Source: Nitrospira sp. SG-bin1
GTDB lineage: Bacteria > Nitrospirota > Nitrospiria > Nitrospirales > Nitrospiraceae
Assembly (NCBI GenBank): GCA_002083365.1
Contig: LVWS01000017.1
Span: forward strand, 1 to 21,277
Length of the DNA: 21,277 bases
Reading direction: 5' to 3'
Shown: positions 1 to 6,391 of the stretch, in pieces
Layout of the letters: each line of letters starts with the position of its first letter
Numbering within the stretch: position 1 is the first letter of the stretch
Made by a program: the position numbers and the translations under genes
The notes under the pieces: generated by a model
Databases searched by the model: none
The model's input: only the letters and a program-made list of their open reading frames with translations
What the model was told of the DNA's origin: nothing

Positions 1-82
1 TTTGAAGTGTCCACGAAAGTGGGGGCATCACAGGCTACTTTGTCTGATCCCCGCCTTCCGTTTGCCGTACCCTGCTGCGACC

Positions 83-178
83 ATGCCTCGGATTCCTCGC
101 GGCTACGTTGCCGGACATGCCTACCACGTCCTGAACCGTGGCAATGGTAGTGCGACCATCTTTCATCAGGGAGCGTGC
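83..178 (+). pseudogene. Remnant of a RAYT-type (REP-associated tyrosine, Y1_Tnp/IS200-like) transposase, N-terminal fragment only
   Basis: From the ATG at 83 the frame reads MPRIPRGYVAGHAYHVLNRG and then NGSATIFHQ. This is the characteristic start of RAYT transposases (MPR.PR....G..YHV.NRGN, then a short strand ending in F). Resemblance stops after about 32 residues: the next codons have no HUH motif (expected as an MPNHxH-like segment), and neither neighbouring frame restores it. Full-length family members are roughly 150-250 aa, so most of the gene, including the metal-binding His pair and the catalytic Tyr, is missing. It lies just past the stop of the minus-strand gene ending at 208. The most likely reading is a decayed insertion. 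The family call rests on recognising the N-terminal motif only. The end coordinate is where similarity fades and is approximate. Confidence 0.6.
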
Positions 179-207
179 CTATGCCCAGTGCCTATGCGTG
201 AGCGACC

Positions 208-846
208 CTATTTATCGGCTGGTCGTCGTACGACCACAGCCATGCCATCGACGAGGGACCAGGCCAAGGATTGGGCGTGGTCCGCGGAAAGAGTCAATCG
301 AAGTTGAGAACTGGGTTCCGATGAACGGTTCGGAAGTACCCGACTCGTCCAGTCCTTCACGTTTCGCCATCCCACTTTCCCCATTAAGATGACGCTCTGA
401 ACGAGACTGTCGCTTGCGATCGATGGTACGACCGTGATGCTCAGAGGGGGTGTGAAGGACAATACATAGTCGGCCGGCATATCGGCGAGAGAAATGGGAT
501 CCTGCTCGACTCCGGCGCCCGGTTCGATTTTTCGCCTCACGACCGGAGGTCGTGCCACCAAGCGGTGGATCCCTTTGAGGTGCTCCTGCGACTCGACGGA
601 CCAGGTCACGATAGGAATTTGATGGAGGGTGAGGCCACGGCCTTTGATTTGAATTGTGCCGGCATTCAAATCGATCAGCAGATAGGTTTGGGGACGCGCT
701 GCCAGTTTGAGTTCTTCCTCAAGGACGCGAGTGACCTCTCTCAATTCATTGACGTTGTTCAGATTCAAGTTCGGGAAAACATCGGGATCCTTTCCCCAGC
801 TTGGTGCGGTGACGGCGAGCAGAAGAAGAATGGCGCAGAAGTTCAT
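208..846 (-). CDS. Secreted catalytically dead L,D-transpeptidase-like (YkuD-fold) protein
   Basis: The product is 212 aa. The ATG at 846 is preferred over a TTG at 876 because it gives a clean Sec signal peptide (hydrophobic FCAILLLLAVTAPSWG, cleavage near residue 18) and has a purine-rich stretch before it. Residues 54-71 (TYLLIDLNAGTIQIKGRG) match the first strands of the YkuD domain in the neighbour at 873-1511 (NYILVDTARNRLYVKHQG). Residues 180-206 (core LRLTLSADHAQSLAWSLVDG) match the neighbour's CIRLNDNDLKGVYKLARVG. The HG...[S/T]HGC catalytic block is absent and the only cysteine is C4, inside the signal peptide. It is last in a minus-strand cluster, 26 nt after the active paralogue. 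I infer a non-enzymatic partner or regulator, or a gene on the way to decay. An unrelated secreted protein is possible, but both matched ends are in the right order. Confidence 0.6.
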   Translation of the reverse strand: MNFCAILLLLAVTAPSWGKDPDVFPNLNLNNVNELREVTRVLEEELKLAARPQTYLLIDLNAGTIQIKGRGLTLHQIPIVTWSVESQEHLKGIHRLVARPPVVRRKIEPGAGVEQDPISLADMPADYVLSFTPPLSITVVPSIASDSLVQSVILMGKVGWRNVKDWTSRVLPNRSSEPSSQLRLTLSADHAQSLAWSLVDGMAVVVRRPADK

Positions 847-872
847 GGGCGATCTCTGCGCGTGTGGAGGGA

Positions 873-1511
873 TCAAAAGATCATGATCGGTGTCCCTACG
901 CGAGCGAGCTTGTAGACACCTTTGAGGTCGTTGTCATTGAGCCTGATGCATCCATGTGTCACGTTTTTTCCCAATAAGCGGGTATAGAGGGTCCCATGGA
1001 TGAAATAACCCTTGCCGAATCCCAAGGCATAATCGCCGAGGACCCCGGGTTCAGCACGGTCGGCGGTATTCTGTGGCACCGCGAGTCCTTCTTCGACGAA
1101 TGCCCAATCGGGCTTGATCCACGTGGGATTGGTCAATTTCGACTTAACGAGAAATTCTCCTCGTGGCGTATCGAAGACCCACTGGCTATTCCCCTCGCCG
1201 GGCTTGTCGAGAATGGTTCCGCTGCCGGTCGAGGCAATCGCATCGAGGACGACTTCGCCCTGGTGCTTCACATAGAGCCTGTTCCTGGCCGTATCGACCA
1301 AGATGTAGTTCTGGTTCGGCATGAGTTGGGACAGCTGCTTGGAAAGCCCCTTATACCGGGCTTGCAATGCTCGAAGACCGGCTGTGTCTTGGACAGCGGG
1401 CTGCTGAACCGTATGAGTCTCTTGTGGCGCCACGCGACCGGTAGACAGGGTCATCACGACCAGGAGTAAGAGGATGGTGACCGTTGAAATGGCAAGAAGG
1501 ATTCGGCGCAT
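873..1511 (-). CDS. Membrane-anchored L,D-transpeptidase, YkuD family
   Basis: The product is 212 aa. Residues 4-22 form an uncleaved-looking hydrophobic anchor, followed by a periplasmic linker (23-65) and a YkuD catalytic domain (about 68-212). The active-site signature is complete: H172-G173 in YFIHGTLY, then T185-H186-G187-C188 in VTHGCIRLN, with C188 the expected nucleophile. Family members cross-link peptidoglycan stems 3-3, attach lipoproteins to the wall, or act as murein endopeptidases; which applies here cannot be told from sequence. The domain opens with NYILVDTARNRLYVKHQG, the usual first beta-strands. It starts 10 nt after the stop of the upstream gene and is followed 26 nt later by a Cys-less paralogue, so the genes are probably co-transcribed. 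It has no strong Shine-Dalgarno, consistent with translational coupling. The YkuD fold and activity are well supported; the exact substrate is not. Confidence 0.9.
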   Translation of the reverse strand: MRRILLAISTVTILLLLVVMTLSTGRVAPQETHTVQQPAVQDTAGLRALQARYKGLSKQLSQLMPNQNYILVDTARNRLYVKHQGEVVLDAIASTGSGTILDKPGEGNSQWVFDTPRGEFLVKSKLTNPTWIKPDWAFVEEGLAVPQNTADRAEPGVLGDYALGFGKGYFIHGTLYTRLLGKNVTHGCIRLNDNDLKGVYKLARVGTPIMIF

Positions 1512-1521
1512 CGGTCTACAC

Positions 1522-2655
1522 TCAGATTTCGCCTCTACGCTGGGTGAGTTCGGACAAGGTCAGGGCCACCGCATTTTCTTTGGTCAGCGCACCGACGATC
1601 GTGACCGGCGTCCCCACGGAGACACCTTCATAGAGCGCCGCCATATTGGGATTATCGAGCATAATGCACCCAAGTGTTCTGGCGAGGAGCTCGTTGTCGG
1701 CGCCGTGGATCTCAATTTGGCCGCCTATCCCTCTGGTAGAACCGATCCGCCCCGACCTCTTCGCCAAATCGAATTTTCGACGATCTTCGGCATTGGGATA
1801 GTCCAACGCCAGGGCCCGGTAGAATTGCGTTTGCCCTAGTCCCCGTTTGTCCGTCACATGATACCGCCCTTCCGGCGTTGCCCCGTCCCCCTGATACCGT
1901 TTTTCCAACATGCCATTGAACCCCAGCCTGACGGGGTATGATAGCACCTTCCGTCCATTCTTGTAGAGGGTCAATTCTCGGTCGGCCTTGCTCACCACGA
2001 TTGCCGCTGATTGATGAATTCTTGACCAATCGATGGTCTGCTTGGCCAAGGATTGCCAATAGGCAACGCGACTCTCATCGGCATAGCGACCCAATTCTTG
2101 GCTGAGTAATGAAGCCTGAGCCTTGAGCGCGTGATCCGCTTTGTCCGCGGCTAGCATGGCTCGATGGAAGTCTTTTTGCTCGAAGAAGGAACGGGCTTGT
2201 TTTACCAAGAGATCCGTTTGAACGACTTTTTCTCCCAAGAGGATACGCCCGTCGATCGATTCCACTCTCGAAGTAATCGCATGCAGCTGTTCTTCCAGGC
2301 GTGCCACCTTCTCTTGTGTCGTTCGTTGCTGCGCGGTTTGTCGTTCATGCAGCTGGGAGACGGTCCGCTCACCCATGCTGTACAACCGCCGGAGCTCATT
2401 TTCCAGATCGCTCGTTTCCCATGGCCACCTGATCAGATCATCGTCCAACTCGATACGCGCCTTGAGTGAGACCCATTGGCGAACGAACCGTCCATACTCC
2501 TCAGGCGCCGATTCAGGCGCCCGCAAGGCGATCAAATCCTGATCAATGGCTTCGAGGGCCGCAAGGAGATCCGGCGGAACGGCTTGAACGCAACCTGCAA
2601 GACAAAAACTGCAGATAATCGCGGCCAGCGATCTATGTACCTGATCCAGCGTCAT
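1522..2655 (-). CDS. Lipoprotein L,D-transpeptidase (YkuD) with N-terminal helical coiled-coil region
   Basis: The product is 377 aa. The signal peptide ends in a lipobox, LAGC, with C22 as the lipidated residue. Residues 30-205 are strongly helical and charged, with coiled-coil character (for example 100-135 and 145-185), and look like a spacer or protein-contact module. The YkuD domain occupies about 218-356. It carries IEIHG with H317 and, 13 residues on, TLGC with C330. The second His of the usual [S/T]HGC is Leu here, a variant also seen in other active-looking family members, and the first His and the Cys are kept. It starts 9 nt after the upstream lipoprotein gene. The lipid anchor suggests outer-membrane attachment facing the wall. 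It could cross-link peptidoglycan or tether it. Enzyme class is confident; activity of the TLGC form is inferred. Confidence 0.87.
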   Translation of the reverse strand: MTLDQVHRSLAAIICSFCLAGCVQAVPPDLLAALEAIDQDLIALRAPESAPEEYGRFVRQWVSLKARIELDDDLIRWPWETSDLENELRRLYSMGERTVSQLHERQTAQQRTTQEKVARLEEQLHAITSRVESIDGRILLGEKVVQTDLLVKQARSFFEQKDFHRAMLAADKADHALKAQASLLSQELGRYADESRVAYWQSLAKQTIDWSRIHQSAAIVVSKADRELTLYKNGRKVLSYPVRLGFNGMLEKRYQGDGATPEGRYHVTDKRGLGQTQFYRALALDYPNAEDRRKFDLAKRSGRIGSTRGIGGQIEIHGADNELLARTLGCIMLDNPNMAALYEGVSVGTPVTIVGALTKENAVALTLSELTQRRGEI

Positions 2656-2664
2656 GCCGTTATG

Positions 2665-3276
2665 TTATTTTCTCTTTCCCGGTTTTCCTTTGCCTACCTT
2701 CGCCAGGGCGTTCTGTATTTCGGTTGACACGCCCTGGCTCATGTCGTGAATGGCTTTTGCTTGGGATTGTGCCGCCGGATAATCTTCTTTGTCGATCGAG
2801 GATTGAACCTGCTTCAGTAATGATTTCAATCCTTCTACGTCGTTCCTGATGGCCTCCACCGCCGCGCGATCTTTTCCGACCGGCGCCTTGGCCACCAGGT
2901 CTTGCGTGGCTTTCACCGCCTCTTCAGCGACTTGTTGGGCTTGTAAGGCTGCTGCTTTGGCTTCTTCCTTCTTTTGAGCCGATGCCGCCTTGATCCGCTC
3001 GCTGTCTGTTTTGGCCGAAGCAGACAGTTGTTGAGCCTTGCCATAGTCTCGAAAGAGTCCGAATTTTTCATCCTGATCCGCGACTTCCTTCCGCAGTGCG
3101 GCGAGAGTCCCTTCCAGCTTGGCGTATTCTTCAGCACTGTAGGTGGCGGCGCCGCTTTCCTGCGCATCTTTGAGAGCTTTTTCCGCTTCCTGAATCTGTT
3201 GGGTGGGGGGATCCGCACATCCACCGATGGCGACGAGAGTCAAGGCTAAAGAGATAAGAGATGCTTTTCTCAGCAT
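2665..3276 (-). CDS. Coiled-coil lipoprotein, unknown function, first gene of the L,D-transpeptidase cluster
   Basis: The product is 203 aa. The N-terminus has a short positive region, a hydrophobic stretch and the lipobox AIGGC, with C20 as the lipidated residue. The rest is almost entirely helical and rich in Ala, Lys, Glu and Gln. It has a long coiled-coil region (about 25-125), then a second helical bundle and a very basic tail ending KVGKGKPGKRK. There is no catalytic motif. The composition resembles small wall-associated lipoproteins and DUF4398-like proteins, but I cannot name the family. An excellent Shine-Dalgarno (TAAGGAGGA, 8 nt before the ATG) marks it as the first and probably best-translated gene of the cluster. 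The basic tail and lipid anchor would suit bridging the outer membrane and peptidoglycan, a role that the transpeptidases encoded next to it could assist. That function is inference. Confidence 0.85.
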   Translation of the reverse strand: MLRKASLISLALTLVAIGGCADPPTQQIQEAEKALKDAQESGAATYSAEEYAKLEGTLAALRKEVADQDEKFGLFRDYGKAQQLSASAKTDSERIKAASAQKKEEAKAAALQAQQVAEEAVKATQDLVAKAPVGKDRAAVEAIRNDVEGLKSLLKQVQSSIDKEDYPAAQSQAKAIHDMSQGVSTEIQNALAKVGKGKPGKRK

Positions 3277-3284
3277 ATGAAGAA

Positions 3285-3293
3285 TCCTCCTTA
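3285..3293 (-). promoter_or_regulatory. Strong ribosome binding site of the coiled-coil lipoprotein gene
   Basis: Read on the minus strand, TAAGGAGGA sits 8 nt before the ATG at 3276. It is a near-full anti-Shine-Dalgarno match. It fixes the start codon and contrasts with the weak sites of the three downstream genes, which fits polycistronic, coupled translation. Confidence 0.8.
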
Positions 3294-3676
3294 CAGGTTC
3301 AATCTACAATTTTGGTTCCGCTAGTTCTTCTAGCAACAATGAATTATGTACGGGTGACAAGGACCTATCGCAGCCGGTGTGAGTCGTCTGAAATATGAAG
3401 ATACCTTCACGTCTACTAGATGCGCCAGCTTAACAGACTTGGAGCTTCAGGCCTACTGGCATGGCAAAAATATACAGCAAGGTCGATGCCATTCATAACA
3501 GTCGACGGAGAACAAATATTCAATGGATTTCACATATTTAAAATTGTTTTACACCTCCAGCCGCCCTATGCTGTGGCATTCTGGTGGAGAAGAGCAAAAT
3601 TGCCTCAACTCTGCAATATTGAAAGGTTTGTTTCTAGTGTTTGTATGAGAATTCTCGATCAAACGGAAGCGGAAAA

Positions 3677-3705
3677 TTGACAGCCCCAAGCACCTCCCCT
3701 ATAAT
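3677..3705 (+). promoter_or_regulatory. Consensus sigma70 promoter for rpmH and the downstream housekeeping genes
   Basis: TTGACA at 3677-3682 and TATAAT at 3700-3705 are separated by exactly 17 nt, so both hexamers and the spacer match the sigma70 consensus perfectly. Transcription would begin near 3712, leaving a leader of about 44 nt before the rpmH ATG at 3756. A full-consensus promoter fits the high demand for ribosomal protein L34. It probably also feeds rnpA, yidD and yidC. Confidence 0.88.
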
Positions 3706-3755
3706 CCGCTGTTCATTTGAACTGACAACTTAAGTGCGCGAACGAAAGGGAGATT

Positions 3756-3893
3756 ATGTCTTTCACATTTCAACAGCCGTCCAACTTGAAAAAGAAGCGC
3801 GAGCACGGATTTAGAAAACGTATGAGCACCAAGAATGGACGGAAGGTGCTGGCCCGCCGGAGAGCCAAGGGACGAGCTCGGTTGACGGTCTAG
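3756..3893 (+). CDS. rpmH: 50S ribosomal protein L34
   Basis: The product is 45 aa, the normal length for L34. It starts MSFTFQQPSNLKKKREHGFR and continues with RMSTKNGRKVLARRRAKGR, which is the L34 signature (S.LKR.R.HGF..RM.T..GR.VL..RR.KGR). It is a component of the large ribosomal subunit. A GGGAG Shine-Dalgarno lies 5 nt before the ATG, and a perfect sigma70 promoter lies 50 nt upstream. It is followed by rnpA, the near-universal bacterial arrangement. Its TAG stop is in the same frame as rnpA, and the 46 codons between them contain no further stop. Confidence 0.97.
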   Translation: MSFTFQQPSNLKKKREHGFRKRMSTKNGRKVLARRRAKGRARLTV

Positions 3894-4031
3894 GCTTATC
3901 GTGTCGGATCGACAGGTGGTTCTGCGGATCGCTCTCCGATCTCTCGCGTTGGGAGTGCGTTCACCTACCAGTCCGAAGTTTTCTCCAGAATTAGGAACGG
4001 GTGGAATGCGGCGAAGAAGCTTCCCTCTCCA

Positions 4032-4397
4032 ATGACACCGAGGGCGCAAAGGCGAGAGGCTATTTTTTTGCGCAATAACCGAGAGATCCAGATCGTAAAA
4101 CGCCATGGTCGCAGAGTTTCGAGTACTTTTTTTAATCTCATGGCATACGAGTTGGGCGATGCCCCAAGTCGTGTCGGGATTATCGTGGGAAAGCGATTTG
4201 GAAACGCGGTCCGACGCAATCGGGCTAAACGGGTTTTTCGAGAACTGGTAAGACGATTGCACCCGGACTTGCTTCCGGGCCGGGGACTGCTCGTATTTCC
4301 TAAGGGAGAGTCCCTGGGCCAGTCGCAAGAGGGATTGGTTCAAGCGTGGAGGACATCGCTGGAGCACCTTCATCTTCTTCGATCAAGGACATCCTGA
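4032..4397 (+). CDS. rnpA: Ribonuclease P protein component
   Basis: The product is 121 aa, the usual size. RnpA binds RNase P RNA and helps it remove 5' leaders from pre-tRNAs. The conserved RNR box is present as GNAVRRNRAKRVFRE, preceded by VGIIVGKRFG. The N-terminal strand FLRNNREIQIVKRHGRR and the aromatic FFNL that lines the leader-binding cleft are also there. The ATG at 4032 is the only ATG, GTG or TTG in frame between the rpmH stop and the conserved region, but its Shine-Dalgarno is poor (GAAGAAG at a long distance), so translation may depend on the upstream gene. Gene order rpmH-rnpA-yidD supports the call. It ends 1 nt before the yidD start. Confidence 0.95.
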   Translation: MTPRAQRREAIFLRNNREIQIVKRHGRRVSSTFFNLMAYELGDAPSRVGIIVGKRFGNAVRRNRAKRVFRELVRRLHPDLLPGRGLLVFPKGESLGQSQEGLVQAWRTSLEHLHLLRSRTS

Positions 4398-4398
4398 T

Positions 4399-4608
4399 AT
4401 GCAATCGCTCTGTCTGTGGCTGATCAAAGGATACCGCTTGGTGATCTCGCCTTTGTACGGGCGCACATGTCGGTTCGAACCCAGTTGTTCGCAATACGCC
4501 GCCGATGCGATCATGAAATATGGAGCGTTACAGGGATTCGGATTAACTATTCTCCGACTCATGAAGTGTCACCCCTTCCATCCTGGTGGAGAAGACCCGG
4601 TCAAGTAG
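4399..4608 (+). CDS. yidD: Membrane protein insertion efficiency factor YidD
   Basis: The product is 69 aa. It is a small cytoplasmic-face membrane-associated protein that helps YidC-dependent insertion. The family signature is complete: YRLVISPLYGRTCRFEPSCS, then QYAADAI, and KCHPFHPGGEDPV at the end (expected ...R..RCHP...GG.DPVP). The N-terminal amphipathic helix (residues 3-17) is the membrane-binding element. It begins 1 nt after the rnpA stop, so translation is almost certainly coupled, and it precedes yidC by 37 nt, the standard arrangement. Confidence 0.96.
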   Translation: MQSLCLWLIKGYRLVISPLYGRTCRFEPSCSQYAADAIMKYGALQGFGLTILRLMKCHPFHPGGEDPVK

Positions 4609-4645
4609 CGACAATCGCCTTTTTTAAAGAAAGCATAGCCTCTTC

Positions 4646-6340
4646 ATGGAAAAACGAGTCATTGTGTTCTTGGTACTCTCTCTCGCGATTATTTTCGGGT
4701 ACGAGTACCTGCTCAAAGAATTGGGCTTGCTCCCCCAGCCGACCATTTCGGAACCAACCGCGCCTTCCACGAACGAGGCCTCATCGTCTTCGCCCACAAG
4801 CGCTGACGCTCCACCCTCGACCGACTTCACGGCCAAGGAAACAACTGGTCTCAAATCCTCCGGTGTAGACAGCCGTCCTCAAGAGCCGCGTGGAGAATCC
4901 TCCGCCGCAGAGATTATCGAGGTGGAAACCGATCTCTATCGGGCCAAGTTCACGACTCGCGGGGCGGCGCTGACGAGTTGGGAGCTCAAACGTTATCGCA
5001 GCAGTTCCGATGGGCAGACCCCGGTGCAACTCGTGCGACAAGGAGGCAAGTTTGCCGAGCCTTTGACGGTCACTGCCGATGACAGTTCTCAGTCAAAGGA
5101 ACTAAGCGAAGGAATTTACAGGGTCGAAAAAGACTTTACAACCCTGGACCAGGCACATCCCACGGGTCACGTGACTTTCTATTACGGTAATCCATCGACC
5201 GGTGTACGGTTGGAAAAGCAGTTAACCTTCCATGTCGATAGCTATGTCGTCGACATCGCGTTGAAATCCAGCGGACTCACCGGAGCCCTGAACTTGGGAC
5301 TGGGGACGAATTTTGGAGTGGTGGATTGGGGAGAAGGGTTCATCGGTTCTGTCGGGGCGGCGTCGCTCATTGACGATAAAATCGAAAACGACATGCCGGA
5401 ATCCGAAACCGAGCTTAAGGGCTCTTTGAAATGGGCGGCGCTACAAGACAAGTATTTCATCTCCGCACTTATTCCAAAGGGGAACGCGACGGCTTTGCCC
5501 AAAAAACAAGGGGACAAGCTCGTTTCTACGGCGGTTCGCCTGAACATCGATCCTTCCGGGGCGCCGCTCGGGCTCCAGTTGTTCGCCGGTCCTAAGGAGT
5601 ATGACACGCTTCAGAGCTTGCAAATTCGGCTTGAAGATACCATCGATTTCGGATGGTTCCTTTTCGGAAGTTGGGACATGGTCAGGGCCGTGGCCAAGCC
5701 CATCTTTTACGTGCTGCGTTACATCAATGATTATACTCATAACTATGGGCTGACGATCATTATCCTGACGGTGATCATTAAACTGCTGTTTGTGCCGCTG
5801 CAATACAAAAGTTACACGTCGATGAAACAGATGCAGGGCATCCAGCCTAAGGTGGCGGCTCTTCAAGACAAATTCAAAGACGACCGTGAACGCTTGAACA
5901 AGGAACTCATCAAACTGTACCGGGATCACAAGGTCAATCCCGTGGGCGGTTGTCTCCCGATGATTTTGCAGATGCCGGTGTTCGTCTCGCTGTTCAACAT
6001 TCTGTATATGACCATCGATTTGCGCCAAGCGCCGTTGGGGCTGTGGATCACCGACCTGTCGGTCCAGGATCCTTACTACATTTTGCCTATCATCATGGGA
6101 ATCAGCATGGTGGTCATGCAGAAGATCCAACCGACTACCATGGATCCGACTCAGGCAAAAGTCATGCTGATGCTTCCAGCGCTCATGACGTTCCTGTTCA
6201 TCAATTTTCCAGCCGGCCTCGTCCTATATTGGTTGACCAATAACGTGCTCACCATCGTGCAACAATTCGTCACGGATCGCTTCTTCTTTCGGCCTTCCAG
6301 CGCGGCCCCGACCGCGGATGAACAGGGTGACAAGAAATGA
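4646..6340 (+). CDS. yidC: Membrane protein insertase YidC, long Gram-negative form
   Basis: The product is 564 aa. YidC inserts and folds inner-membrane proteins, alone or with SecYEG. An N-terminal membrane helix (residues 4-22) is followed by a Pro/Ser/Thr-rich linker (about 28-85) and a large periplasmic beta-domain (about 90-345). The conserved five-helix core (about 350-545) includes the coiled cytoplasmic hairpin with Q-KVAALQDKFKDDRERLNKE and the NPVGGCLPMILQMPVF motif. The hydrophilic-groove position usually occupied by Arg is Lys (K379 in TVIIKLLFVPLQ), a conservative change. It sits in the standard rpmH-rnpA-yidD-yidC series. A jag/khg gene, often found between yidC and mnmE, is not present. 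The Shine-Dalgarno is weak. Confidence 0.97.
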   Translation: MEKRVIVFLVLSLAIIFGYEYLLKELGLLPQPTISEPTAPSTNEASSSSPTSADAPPSTDFTAKETTGLKSSGVDSRPQEPRGESSAAEIIEVETDLYRAKFTTRGAALTSWELKRYRSSSDGQTPVQLVRQGGKFAEPLTVTADDSSQSKELSEGIYRVEKDFTTLDQAHPTGHVTFYYGNPSTGVRLEKQLTFHVDSYVVDIALKSSGLTGALNLGLGTNFGVVDWGEGFIGSVGAASLIDDKIENDMPESETELKGSLKWAALQDKYFISALIPKGNATALPKKQGDKLVSTAVRLNIDPSGAPLGLQLFAGPKEYDTLQSLQIRLEDTIDFGWFLFGSWDMVRAVAKPIFYVLRYINDYTHNYGLTIIILTVIIKLLFVPLQYKSYTSMKQMQGIQPKVAALQDKFKDDRERLNKELIKLYRDHKVNPVGGCLPMILQMPVFVSLFNILYMTIDLRQAPLGLWITDLSVQDPYYILPIIMGISMVVMQKIQPTTMDPTQAKVMLMLPALMTFLFINFPAGLVLYWLTNNVLTIVQQFVTDRFFFRPSSAAPTADEQGDKK

Positions 6341-6391
6341 TGCCCCGTCCCTTTTGCTTGATGTGACGGGTCCTCACGAACGTGGGGGAAC

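Larger units (their letters stand above)
3277..3755. other. Divergent intergenic region, AT-rich in the middle
   Basis: About 480 bases lie between the minus-strand lipoprotein gene and rpmH. It contains a 5-bp perfect inverted repeat (GCTAG, 5-nt loop, CTAGC) at 3320-3334 and a conspicuous AT-rich core at about 3505-3553. The rpmH promoter is at its right end. A short plus-strand open frame (3420-3680) has no ribosome binding site or recognisable motif and is not called. I looked for DnaA boxes (TTATNCACA) and saw no good match or cluster. No convincing minus-strand promoter was found; CATAAT on the minus strand near 3346 lacks a good -35. Confidence 0.5.

Noticed and set aside
1115..1130. 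parS-like sequence TGATCCACGTGGGATT inside the L,D-transpeptidase gene
   Set aside because: Only about 12 of 16 bases match and the right arm is poor. Coding constraint explains it. It is not comparable to the two perfect sites.
3420..3680. 86-codon plus-strand open frame in the rpmH upstream region
   Set aside because: It has no ribosome binding site, no recognisable motif and an AT-rich odd composition. It ends on top of the rpmH promoter and is probably chance.
5166..5177. GTCACGTGAC palindrome within yidC, sharing the CACGTG core of parS
   Set aside because: The outer arms (TGTT/AACA) are missing, so ParB loading is not expected.
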